Shown: positions 6,312-14,020 of the stretch, in pieces | Layout: every line of letters starts with the position of its first letter | Position numbering within the stretch: the first letter of the stretch is position 1 | Origin: an uncultured Bacilli bacterium | Lineage (GTDB): Bacteria > Bacillota_I > Bacilli_A > RF39 > UBA660 | DNA length: 18,199 nt | NCBI GenBank assembly: GCA_944363755.1 | Contig: CALVVC010000009.1 | Span: forward strand, 1 to 18,199 | Direction: 5' to 3' | Program-made: the position numbers and the translations under genes | Notes under the pieces: model-generated | What the model saw: the letters and a program-made list of their open reading frames with translations, nothing else | Told to the model about the DNA's origin: nothing | Database searches by the model: none

Positions 6312-7532
6312 ATGGATGGAAAAGAATTTCTTAAAGCAGTTGAGTTAGTAGTTAAAGAGAAACATATAGATAAAGAGATTATCTTTGAAGCGATGAGAAA
6401 TGCTTTAACTAGTGCTTATAAGAAAAATGCTAAGAGTAAAAATAATAATGTAAAAGTTTTAATTAATGAAAATAATGGAGATATTAAAGTATATTCATAT
6501 CTTACAGTAGTACCTGATGATAAACTTACTAAAGAAGAGTATGAGGATGCTTTATTTGAGCGTTATGCAGAAGATGATTTATTAGATACTGAAATCAGCG
6601 AAAAAGAGTTTAAAGAAGAAGAAAAAGCTAAAGATAAAGAAGATGATGATAAAGAAAAGATTAGTTTCTTTAATCCTGGTACAGAAATTAAACTTAGTGA
6701 TGCTAGAAAACTAGATAAAACTGTTAATGTTGGAGATACTATCGATACTGAAGTTACACCTAAAGACTTTGGAAGAGTAGCTGCATCAACTGCTAAACAA
6801 GTGGTTATTCAAAAGATTAGAGAAGCAGAACGTTCTAGTATAACTTCAGAGTTTGGTGATAAGCAAGATGAATTACTTGTTGGTACAGTTGCTTTAGAAG
6901 ATACAGATAATTATTTTATCGATTTAGGACGTACTAATGGTATTTTACCTAAGAAAGATATTATACCAGGTGAAAAGATAAAAATGGGTAGTCAAATTAA
7001 AGTCTATGTTACTAAAGTAGATAACAATGGTAGAAGTTTACTTGTACTACTAAGTAGAAGACACTTTGGTTTCGTTAAAAGATTATTTGAAAGTGAAATA
7101 CCAGAGTTTGCTGATGGGACAATTCTTTTATATAGTGTAGCAAGAGAAGCTGGTCTTAGAAGTAAAGTAGCAGTATATTCGGAAAATCCTAAAGTAGACC
7201 CAATAGGTGCTTGTATAGGAGAACGTGGTAGTCGTATTGCTTCTATTATAACTGAGTTAAATGGTGAGAAAGTAGATATTATTAAATATGATAGTGATCC
7301 TGCTATATTTATCGCTAATGCTTTAAGTCCTGCTAAAGATTTAACAGTATTAATAACAGATGCTAAGAAAAAGGAAGCTTTAGTAATAGCAGATGGTGAT
7401 AATTTCTCACTTGCTTTAGGTAAAAAAGGACAAAATGTTAAGTTAGCTAGTAGGCTTACTAAATATAAAATAGATATTAAAACTAGTCTTCAAGCTAAAG
7501 AGATGGGTATTAGTATAAAAACTGAAGAATAG
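6312..7532 (+). CDS. nusA: Transcription termination/antitermination protein NusA
   Basis: This 406-residue protein starts MDGKEFLKAVELVVKEK, the standard NusA N-terminal RNA-polymerase-binding domain. An S1 domain follows (LLVGTVALEDTDNYFIDLG...), then KH1 (VAREAGLRSKVAVYS, then IGACIGERGSRI) and KH2 (LSPAKDLTVLITDAKKKEALVIADGDNFSLALGKKGQN split over the domain, with the GKKG loop). No C-terminal acidic repeats are present, as in other Gram-positive NusA. At about 80-117 there is an unusually acidic, Lys/Glu/Asp-rich insertion within the N-terminal domain, which explains the length above the Bacillus 371 residues. The ATG at 6312 is chosen because GGGAG (6298-6302) is nine bases upstream and the protein start then matches the family; earlier in-frame ATGs lie inside rimP. 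NusA binds elongating polymerase and modulates pausing. Confidence 0.97.
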   Translation: MDGKEFLKAVELVVKEKHIDKEIIFEAMRNALTSAYKKNAKSKNNNVKVLINENNGDIKVYSYLTVVPDDKLTKEEYEDALFERYAEDDLLDTEISEKEFKEEEKAKDKEDDDKEKISFFNPGTEIKLSDARKLDKTVNVGDTIDTEVTPKDFGRVAASTAKQVVIQKIREAERSSITSEFGDKQDELLVGTVALEDTDNYFIDLGRTNGILPKKDIIPGEKIKMGSQIKVYVTKVDNNGRSLLVLLSRRHFGFVKRLFESEIPEFADGTILLYSVAREAGLRSKVAVYSENPKVDPIGACIGERGSRIASIITELNGEKVDIIKYDSDPAIFIANALSPAKDLTVLITDAKKKEALVIADGDNFSLALGKKGQNVKLASRLTKYKIDIKTSLQAKEMGISIKTEE

Positions 7533-7540
7533 GAGGCTTT

Positions 7541-7801
7541 ATGAAAACAAGAAAGATTCCTCTTAGGACTTGTGTTGTTACAGGAGAAAAATTAGATAAA
7601 AGAGACCTTCTTAGAATAGTTAAAAATAAAGAAGGTGAGGTTAGAGTTGATTTAACAGGAAAAATGAATGGTAGAGGAGCATATATTAAAAGAGATGTAA
7701 AAGTACTAGATGAAGCTTTAAAGAAAAAAAGTTTAGAAAGAAAACTTGAATGTAATATTAGTGCTGAGGTATATGATGAGATTAGAAAAATATTAGAGTG
7801 A
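7541..7801 (+). CDS. ylxR: YlxR/RnpM family RNA-binding protein
   Basis: This 86-residue basic protein matches YlxR along its whole length: PLRTCVVTGEKLDKRDLLRI, then a DLTGKMNGRGAYI core with the conserved Gly-Arg-Gly-Ala-Tyr. YlxR proteins bind RNA; the Bacillus protein has been described as an RNase P modulator (RnpM). It lies eight bases after nusA, with AGGAGG-like spacing (the site overlaps the nusA stop), and nine bases before infB. In Bacillus ylxQ (an L7Ae-like protein) usually follows; it is absent here. Its stop is the only TGA in the window and is in frame with the infB start. Confidence 0.93.
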   Translation: MKTRKIPLRTCVVTGEKLDKRDLLRIVKNKEGEVRVDLTGKMNGRGAYIKRDVKVLDEALKKKSLERKLECNISAEVYDEIRKILE

Positions 7802-7810
7802 GGTGATTAT

Positions 7811-9940
7811 ATGACTATTAGAGAGTATGCAGAAGATATTAATAGAAGTATTGAAGATATAGTTAAGCATATGGAAAGTCTTTCTATGGATACAAGTGAT
7901 TTAGAAAGATTACTTAGTGATGATGAGATAATTCTTTTAGATAATTCTTTTCAAGATGAAGAAGATTATGTAGAAGATAATAAAGATGACGAGATGATTA
8001 AAGATTTTTCTTTAGATTTAAAAGCTGAACAAATAGCTTATGAGTCTAATCTTACTAATGATAATGAGATAAAAAAGAGTAAAGTAAAGAAAAATAAGAA
8101 ACAAGAGAAAGATAAGAGTAATTTTAGACAAGAAAGAAAGAATATCTATAAGCATAAAGAGAAATTACAAAGTAATGAACAAGTAGTAGATGAGAATGTT
8201 TTACTATATAAAGAAGGTATGACTGTTAAAGAACTTGCAGATCTTTTAGGTGTTCCTACTGGGGAAATTATTAAGAAATTAATGAATCTTGGTATTATGG
8301 CAACATTAAACAATTCTCTTAGTTTTGATAGTGTTGAAGTGCTTGCTCTTGATTATAATAAAACTGTAAAAAAAGAAGAAACTATAGATATCTCTAATTT
8401 TGAAAACTATGAGATAGAAGATAGGGAAGAAGATTTAGTAGAGCGTCCTCCTGTTGTTACTATTATGGGTCATGTTGATCATGGTAAGACAACGCTTTTA
8501 GATTATATTAGAGAAAGTAATGTAGCAGAAGGAGAAGCTGGTGGTATTACTCAAGAAATAGGGGCCTATCAAGTAGAATGTAATGGTAAGAAGATAACCT
8601 TTATAGATACACCTGGTCATGCTGCTTTTACTGAGATGAGAGCAAGAGGTGCTAGTGTTACTGATATAGTAATAATAATTGTAGCAGCAGATGATGGGGT
8701 TATGCCTCAGACTAGGGAAGCAATTGACCATGCTAAAGCTGCTAAAGTACCTATTATTGTTTGTATTAATAAAATAGATAAGCCTGAAGCTAATATAGAA
8801 AAGGTAATGACTGGACTTGTTGAAGCAGGACTAACTCCAGAGGAGTGGGGTGGAGATACTGTAGTTACTAAAATCTCTGCTAAGACTGGAGAAGGTGTTG
8901 ATCTTTTACTTGAAGATATTTTATTAATTGCCGAAATGAGTGAGTTAAAAGCTAATCCTAATCGTTATGCAACAGGTGCTGTTTTAGAAAGTAAAATGGA
9001 TAAACACGTAGGAGCTTTAGTAACCTTACTTATTTCTAATGGTACATTAAGACTGGGAGATCCTATTGTTGTTGGTACATCTTATGGTAAGGTTAGAACT
9101 TTAAAAGATGATTTAGGAAAGAATATAACTACTGCTCCTCCATCTATGCCAGTAGAAATAACAGGATTATCTACTGTCCCAAGTGCTGGAGATAAATTTA
9201 TGGCTTTTGAAACTGAAAAACAAGCTAAACAAATAGCAAATGATAGGGCTTTAAGAGAAAAAGAAGGTAATCTTGATACTAATAGAGCAGGTATGAGTCT
9301 AGATGAGTTATTTGGTAAGATAAATGAAGGATTAAAAGAAATAAATATAGTCTTAAAAACTGATACTAATGGTAGTCTAGAAGCTGTTAAATCTTCTTTA
9401 GAAAAGATAGATGTAGAAGGTGTAAAAATAAATGTCATTCGTGGTGCTGTTGGAGGTATTACTGAAAGTGATATTGTTCTTGCATCTGCTTCTAATGCTC
9501 TAATAATAGGCTTTAATGTTAGAGGTAATAATAAAGTTGTAGAAATGGCTAAACAAAATAATATCGAAATAAGGACTTATGATATTATATATAAAGTTGT
9601 AGAAGATATGGAAAAAGCTATGAAAGGAATGCTTGAACCTATTTATGAAGAAAAAGTTACTGGAACAGCCGAAATTAGACAACTATTTAAATTCTCTAAA
9701 GTTGGTATGATTGCAGGTTGTCATGTAACTAGTGGTATTATTAAAAATAATGATAAAGCCAGAGTAATAAGAGATGGTATTGTAATTTATAATGGATCTA
9801 TTAGATCACTTCAACATGAAAAAGACGGGGTTAAAGAAATATCTAAAGATCATGATTGTGGACTTACTTTAGATAATTTCCAAGATTATAAAGAAAATGA
9901 TGTTATAGAAGTCTATGAACTTATTGAAATAGAAAGATAA
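7811..9940 (+). CDS. infB: Translation initiation factor IF-2
   Basis: This 709-residue protein has two IF2_N-type subdomains (about 1-45 and 136-184), linked by a charged Lys/Glu-rich stretch, and then the GTPase domain: G1 GHVDHGKT at 220-227, G3 DTPGH at 266-270 and G4 NKID at 320-323. Domains II, III and IV follow, ending in the family-typical LTLDNFQDYKENDVIEVYEL. The switch I motif GGITQEIGAYQV is intact. IF-2 delivers initiator fMet-tRNA to the 30S subunit and promotes 70S joining. The ATG at 7811 follows AGGTGAT, which overlaps the end of ylxR, so translation is probably coupled. A strong terminator starts on its stop codon and ends the operon, separating it from rbfA. Confidence 0.98.
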   Translation: MTIREYAEDINRSIEDIVKHMESLSMDTSDLERLLSDDEIILLDNSFQDEEDYVEDNKDDEMIKDFSLDLKAEQIAYESNLTNDNEIKKSKVKKNKKQEKDKSNFRQERKNIYKHKEKLQSNEQVVDENVLLYKEGMTVKELADLLGVPTGEIIKKLMNLGIMATLNNSLSFDSVEVLALDYNKTVKKEETIDISNFENYEIEDREEDLVERPPVVTIMGHVDHGKTTLLDYIRESNVAEGEAGGITQEIGAYQVECNGKKITFIDTPGHAAFTEMRARGASVTDIVIIIVAADDGVMPQTREAIDHAKAAKVPIIVCINKIDKPEANIEKVMTGLVEAGLTPEEWGGDTVVTKISAKTGEGVDLLLEDILLIAEMSELKANPNRYATGAVLESKMDKHVGALVTLLISNGTLRLGDPIVVGTSYGKVRTLKDDLGKNITTAPPSMPVEITGLSTVPSAGDKFMAFETEKQAKQIANDRALREKEGNLDTNRAGMSLDELFGKINEGLKEINIVLKTDTNGSLEAVKSSLEKIDVEGVKINVIRGAVGGITESDIVLASASNALIIGFNVRGNNKVVEMAKQNNIEIRTYDIIYKVVEDMEKAMKGMLEPIYEEKVTGTAEIRQLFKFSKVGMIAGCHVTSGIIKNNDKARVIRDGIVIYNGSIRSLQHEKDGVKEISKDHDCGLTLDNFQDYKENDVIEVYELIEIER

Positions 9941-9965
9941 AAAGTAGGAAATAGTCCTACTTTTT
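9939..9965. terminator. Bidirectional terminator between infB and the 735-residue gene
   Basis: AAAAAGTAGGA (9939-9949) pairs perfectly with TCCTACTTTTT (9955-9965) around a five-base loop. The A-rich 5' arm and T-rich 3' arm give a U-tract in both directions, so it can stop both infB and the convergent minus-strand gene. Confidence 0.88.
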
Positions 9966-9973
9966 AGTTTTAT

Positions 9974-12181
9974 CTAAATTAATATTAATTGTTTTTGTTT
10001 TTCTTCTATATAGTTATTTCTGACTCTTTTTAAACATTTCTCAGTTAAAGAAATAACAAGATTTTCATCTATATCTATTATACTTGCAACTTCTTTACTA
10101 GTATAGAATCTTGTATTAAAATAACCTAATCTAAGAGCAAGAGCTAGTTTTTCTTTTAAACTACATTGTTTAACAAACTCAAAAAAGATAGATTCTTCAA
10201 GTCTTTTGATACCTTCTAATATATTATCATTAATTTGTTCTTTAAACTCTAAATTATTAACTTTGATACTATTATCAACATTAAAATTATCTCTAGTAAT
10301 AAACTCATTAGTAAAATTAGGCCATAATAATATATCTAAATTAGTACCTACAATCATATTTTTAACAACTTTAATAGTAGAAGTAGTTCTAACAAATTCT
10401 AACATCTTAGGTTGTAAATCAAGACTTTTTATAATCCTATCATCACTTTGATATATAAGATTATTATCTTTAATTAAACAAAACTCTTGTAAAAAGATTA
10501 TTTCATTTTTTGTAAATCTAATAGCAATATTTTTAATATGATCATCTATAATTAATTCAGGGAACATTTTTAAAGCTTCTCTTTTAAGAGATTCATTTTT
10601 TTCAAGTTGCATAAATAATGTTTTCTTAACAGTATGATAACTACTTACACTAGTTAATTCTAAATAATCAGCCATTTCTTTAAGAGAGAGATCTTTATCA
10701 AGTAGAGTAAGTAATTCTATATTTTTATCACTTAGTTTAGTTTTTCTCTTTTCTTTTTTTAATACAATATGAGGGTATATTTTCTTAACCTTTAATTCTA
10801 ATTCTTTATTGCTTTCAATTCTAGTTATTAATTCATGTTTTTTATTAAGAAAACTCGATTCATTTTTAAACCCTGCTTTAATAGCAAGCTCTCTATTAGT
10901 TAATTCACCATTATTATTTAAAGCCTCTAATATTTTTAATTCTACTAAAGAAAGACTTAAACTATCTTTATTCTTTTTATTATTAACTAACTCTAAATCA
11001 TTTAGATTTGTAAGAACTAAAGATACCTTATCTAATAAGTATTTATTTTCATTTAATTTATTAATAGCATTACATAATACTTTATTAAAAGATCTTGTAT
11101 TTTTAAATTTATGTTCCTTAATTATATTTTCATCTTCTGCTATCTTTTTATAAGAGTATTCATTTACAAGTTCTAAAGCTCTAAATTCATAATAAGTCAG
11201 TCTAGGCATATCTATTAGAGTTTTAATATCTAAACTAGGATATAATTCATTAATAGTACTAATTAAGCTTTCATTATTTTTAATTTTACCAAAGAATTTA
11301 TTTCTTTTTTCAACAAAACTAGCGATGTTAAGAAAAGAAGCTTCTTTTATTTTTTCTTTAGTTATTTCATTTTTTATATAACTATCTAATAATTTTAATA
11401 TCTTAATATCTTCTTTATTAAGATGAACTTTTCTTTTAAAATCATTAGTTAGTTTAGAAATATCTTCTTTATCATCTTTAATATTTAAAGAAATATTAAA
11501 GAATTTACTTTTTCTTATAAGAGAATCTTTAATATTAGGATATCTATCTAATATAATCGCTAGATTATTTTCATTTTTTAATAGTTTAAAAACATTTCTT
11601 AAATCATTTTTAATATCAAATATAGTTTTATTATATTTTAGGGCAATATCTTTAAAATCCATTTCATTTTCTATACCACCACAGTACTCAACTAATAAAA
11701 TTATCTCTTTTTCAGATATAATAATGCCTTTATTATTAAAGTAGTCATTTCTATCTTTAAGCATTTCTTTATAATTAGGAAAAACTTTATTTAAATCATT
11801 ATCGTTAAGAGATTCTATAATATCTATAACTTCATCAATTTTAATAGATAATTTATTAGCAATTTCTATTTTAGATAGATATTTATCATTTTCTTTGCTT
11901 AAATATAATTTAATAACTTTGTATTTAAGACTCTTTTCTTCTTCACTTGTTTCTATCCTTTTATTTTTATTCTTTATAATCGCTTTAATATGAAATAAAA
12001 ATGGTATTTTAATATTTTCATTATAAGTATCTAAAGCTTTATTAAAGATATCATTAATAGTAGATTCATTAGTATCAATACCATTTATCTTTAACTCATC
12101 TTTAATCTTTTCTTTAAAGAAACTAGTTTTCTTTTTATCCCCATTTTTTAACTCTTTTACTAATTCATAATCTTTTGACAT
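9974..12181 (-). CDS. Large repeat protein of helix-turn-helix-like modules with sigma-region-4-like C-terminus
   Basis: I cannot assign this 735-residue protein to a named family. It consists of about seven diverged modules of 50-68 residues, at roughly 86-136, 154-216, 253-316, 327-392, 408-471, 482-542 and 555-622. Most modules begin with an L/I-S/T-x-x-E/D-x-x-x-L pattern (for example LSDKNIELLTLL, LSLVELKILEAL, LNKEDIKILKLL) and end in an aromatic-Pro pair (VFP, RYP, LYP, IYP, MFP, LWP). Each has the helix spacing of a winged-helix or sigma region 4 unit, such as LSLKEMADYLELTSVSSYHTVKK split around its turn. The C-terminus (about 660-722) resembles sigma region 4: SLKEKLALALRLGYFNTRFY, then a TSKEVASIIDIDENLV turn. 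The N-terminus (MSKDYELVKELKNGDKKK) looks like a sigma-factor start, but no region 2 was found. No signal peptide or membrane segment is visible. The start has AGGGGGAA seven bases upstream. A regulatory or nucleic-acid-binding scaffold is plausible; this is inference. Confidence 0.85.
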   Translation of the reverse strand: MSKDYELVKELKNGDKKKTSFFKEKIKDELKINGIDTNESTINDIFNKALDTYNENIKIPFLFHIKAIIKNKNKRIETSEEEKSLKYKVIKLYLSKENDKYLSKIEIANKLSIKIDEVIDIIESLNDNDLNKVFPNYKEMLKDRNDYFNNKGIIISEKEIILLVEYCGGIENEMDFKDIALKYNKTIFDIKNDLRNVFKLLKNENNLAIILDRYPNIKDSLIRKSKFFNISLNIKDDKEDISKLTNDFKRKVHLNKEDIKILKLLDSYIKNEITKEKIKEASFLNIASFVEKRNKFFGKIKNNESLISTINELYPSLDIKTLIDMPRLTYYEFRALELVNEYSYKKIAEDENIIKEHKFKNTRSFNKVLCNAINKLNENKYLLDKVSLVLTNLNDLELVNNKKNKDSLSLSLVELKILEALNNNGELTNRELAIKAGFKNESSFLNKKHELITRIESNKELELKVKKIYPHIVLKKEKRKTKLSDKNIELLTLLDKDLSLKEMADYLELTSVSSYHTVKKTLFMQLEKNESLKREALKMFPELIIDDHIKNIAIRFTKNEIIFLQEFCLIKDNNLIYQSDDRIIKSLDLQPKMLEFVRTTSTIKVVKNMIVGTNLDILLWPNFTNEFITRDNFNVDNSIKVNNLEFKEQINDNILEGIKRLEESIFFEFVKQCSLKEKLALALRLGYFNTRFYTSKEVASIIDIDENLVISLTEKCLKRVRNNYIEEKQKQLILI

Positions 12182-12204
12182 ATAAATTCCCCCTATTAGG
12201 ACAT

Positions 12205-12210
12205 ATTATA
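12205..12210 (-). promoter_or_regulatory. Probable -10 element for the 735-residue gene
   Basis: The minus strand reads TATAAT, 24 bases before the start codon, with a weak -35 (TAGCAT) 17 bases upstream. The predicted transcript start near 12198 leaves a leader that holds the AGGGGGAA ribosome binding site. Confidence 0.45.
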
Positions 12211-12228
12211 CCTAAATTTTAAAAAATA

Positions 12229-12237
12229 TGCTATACT
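12229..12237 (+). promoter_or_regulatory. Probable extended -10 element for rbfA
   Basis: TGCTATACT is an extended -10 (TG-n-TATACT) with no good -35. The -35 position would fall on the -10 of the minus-strand gene, so the two promoters interlock. AAAGGA (12248-12253) is the rbfA ribosome binding site. Confidence 0.45.
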
Positions 12238-12261
12238 TAATTAAAAGAAAGGACTGATATT

Positions 12262-12600
12262 ATGAATATAAAAATAGAAAGAATAAATCATATGATTATG
12301 GAAGAAGTAAGTAAAATATTAATGTTAGAAGTTAAAGATGAGAGATTTAAATTTGTTACTGTTACTGACTGTGATACTTCAAGTGATTTAAGTTATTGTA
12401 AAGTATATGTAACAGTTTTAGATAATGAAAATAAAGAGGGAACTTTAAAAGCTTTAAATAATGCAAGTAGTTTTATTAGAGGGGAACTTGCTAAAAGAAT
12501 AGAGATAAGAAATATTCCAGAACTTAAGTTTTTCTATGATGAATCAGTTTCTTATGGAGAGAATATTGATAAAATTATAGATAAGATAAATGAGGAATAA
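12262..12600 (+). CDS. rbfA: 30S ribosome-binding factor RbfA
   Basis: This 112-residue protein is the usual length for Gram-positive RbfA. It has the KH-like fold sequence: RINHMIMEEVSKIL, VTVTDCDTSSDLSYCKVYVTVL, the helix ALNNASSFIRGELAKRIEIR and IPELKFFYDESVSYGENIDKII. The central S/N-S-SFIRGEL and PELKF-x-x-D-x-S elements are diagnostic. RbfA binds the 5' end region of 16S rRNA in late 30S maturation. AAAGGA lies eight bases before the start. It is cut off from infB by the reverse-strand 735-residue gene and therefore needs its own promoter. The next gene starts one base after its stop. Confidence 0.95.
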   Translation: MNIKIERINHMIMEEVSKILMLEVKDERFKFVTVTDCDTSSDLSYCKVYVTVLDNENKEGTLKALNNASSFIRGELAKRIEIRNIPELKFFYDESVSYGENIDKIIDKINEE

Positions 12601-12601
12601 T

Positions 12602-14011
12602 ATGAATTATAAGATTATTGTTAATAAAAATTATCCTTATAATAAAGATAATTTTAATAATATTATTTTAAAAGAAATAACTAATAATAAAGGTGAAGTG
12701 TATCTATTAGAAAAAAGAACTTTAAATGCTTATTTAAAGTTAAAAAAAGACTTAGAGAAAGATAATATTATAATATCTATTAATAGTGGTTATAGAAGTA
12801 TAGAAGAACAACTAGATATTAATAATAAATATTTAAAAATTTTTGGTAGTTCATATACTGAAAAATATGTTGCTAAGAGTGGATATTCTGAGCATCATAC
12901 AGGACTTTGTTTTGATATAGATATTATTGTTAATGGTAAAGTAGTAGATGAATATCAAGATTTAACGCCATATATGGATATTTTTAATAAAATAATTATG
13001 AGATTAAAAGAATATGGTTTAATACTTAGATATCCTAAAGGAAAAGAAAAAATTACAGGTTATAGTTATGAGCCTTGGCATTATCGTTATGTTGGTAAAA
13101 CTACTGCTAGGATAATAATGGATAATAACTTAACTTTGGAAGAGTATGATAAACTCTATAATAAGAGTGGTGTTTTATTAGTAAATAAACCTAAAGGTAT
13201 TACTTCAAGAGATGTTATTGATAAATTAGAGAAAGTCTTTGATACTAAAAAAATAGGTCATAATGGAACACTTGACCCTTTAGCAGAAGGACTTTTAGTT
13301 GTTACTATTAATAGGGCAACTAAAATAAATGAATTATTAACATATACTGATAAAGAATATATTGCAGAAGTAAAAGTAGGACTTGAAACAGATACTTTAG
13401 ATTTAGAAGGTAAAATTGAAAAAACTAGTGATAAAAGAATATCTAAAGATATGTTAGATATCCTATTTAAAGAGTTTAAAAAAGAATATTTACAAACTGT
13501 TCCTAAGTTTTCTGCTATTAAAGTTAATGGTAAAAAATTATATGAATATGCTAGAAGTAATAAAGATATAGAATTGCCAAAAAGAAAAGTGATAATTAAA
13601 GAATTAGAGTTATTAGATTATAAAGAAGATTGTTTCAAATTTAGATGTATTGTATCTAAAGGAACTTATATTAGAAGTTTAATTAAAGATATGGGAGAGT
13701 TTTTAAATATTCCTTGTACTATGAGTAGTTTATTAAGAACTAAACAAGGTAAATTTAGTTTAGATAATGCTATAGACTTAGATAATGTAACTATAAATAG
13801 TAAGTTAATTACTATAAGAGAAGCTTTAGATATTGAAACAAAAGAGATAAGTGATAAAGACTATAAAAGGGTACTTAATGGAGCATTAATTAATAATAGT
13901 TATAATATTAAAGATAAGGTTTTATTTATTAAAGATAATAAAGTTCTAGCGATTTATCAGAATGCTAATAATAAATTAATTTGTTTTAAAATGATAAATG
14001 AGGCTAATTAA
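12602..14011 (+). CDS. truB: Fusion of M15/VanY-type D-Ala carboxypeptidase and tRNA pseudouridine-55 synthase TruB
   Basis: This 469-residue protein contains two complete unrelated enzymes in one frame. Residues about 1-178 are an M15B peptidase (VanY/LdcB type): SGYRSIEEQ at 62-70; SEHHTG at 96-101 with FDID ending at 107, giving zinc ligands His98 and Asp105; and EPWHYRYVG at 157-165 with catalytic Glu157 and zinc ligand His160. Residues about 188-469 are TruB: GVLLVNKPKGITS, the catalytic motif GHNGTLDPLAEG with Asp225, KEYIAEVKVGLETDT, VPKFSAIKVNGKKLYEYAR, and SKGTYIRSLIKDMG, plus a C-terminal PUA-like tail. TruB makes Psi55 in the tRNA T-loop; VanY-type enzymes trim D-Ala from peptidoglycan precursors. 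No signal peptide exists, so both halves should be cytoplasmic. The ATG at 12602 (GAGG five bases upstream) is preferred over 12590. It is probably cotranscribed with rbfA. Confidence 0.93.
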   Translation: MNYKIIVNKNYPYNKDNFNNIILKEITNNKGEVYLLEKRTLNAYLKLKKDLEKDNIIISINSGYRSIEEQLDINNKYLKIFGSSYTEKYVAKSGYSEHHTGLCFDIDIIVNGKVVDEYQDLTPYMDIFNKIIMRLKEYGLILRYPKGKEKITGYSYEPWHYRYVGKTTARIIMDNNLTLEEYDKLYNKSGVLLVNKPKGITSRDVIDKLEKVFDTKKIGHNGTLDPLAEGLLVVTINRATKINELLTYTDKEYIAEVKVGLETDTLDLEGKIEKTSDKRISKDMLDILFKEFKKEYLQTVPKFSAIKVNGKKLYEYARSNKDIELPKRKVIIKELELLDYKEDCFKFRCIVSKGTYIRSLIKDMGEFLNIPCTMSSLLRTKQGKFSLDNAIDLDNVTINSKLITIREALDIETKEISDKDYKRVLNGALINNSYNIKDKVLFIKDNKVLAIYQNANNKLICFKMINEAN

Positions 14012-14020
14012 GTCTCATTT
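13996..14020. terminator. Stop-codon-spanning bidirectional hairpin between truB and the PLC-family gene
   Basis: AAATGAG (13996-14002) pairs with CTCATTT (14014-14020), with a further ATGAT (13991-13995) / ATCAT (14024-14028) pairing outside an internal bulge. Both stop codons (14004-14006 on minus, 14009-14011 on plus) are in the loop. T-rich tracts are short, so strength is uncertain. Confidence 0.5.

Noticed and set aside
7799..7810. Mycoplasma-type code (TGA as Trp), given the very low GC content
   Set aside because: Trp codons in the conserved genes are TGG, the ylxR stop is TGA, and a good ribosome binding site precedes infB.
9082..9438. Minus-strand frame inside infB, like others at 8498-8731 and 9500-9682
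   Set aside because: These are antisense shadows of a fully conserved gene.
10206..11153. Plus-strand frames opposite the 735-residue gene (10206-10451, 10809-11153)
   Set aside because: They are antisense, hydrophobic low-complexity products of an AT-rich Lys/Glu/Leu-coding strand.
13120..13190. Frameshift or assembly error as the cause of the peptidase-TruB fusion
   Set aside because: The frame is continuous, both domains are full length and intact, the linker is natural in composition, and no ribosome binding site precedes the TruB part. Relatives should still be checked.
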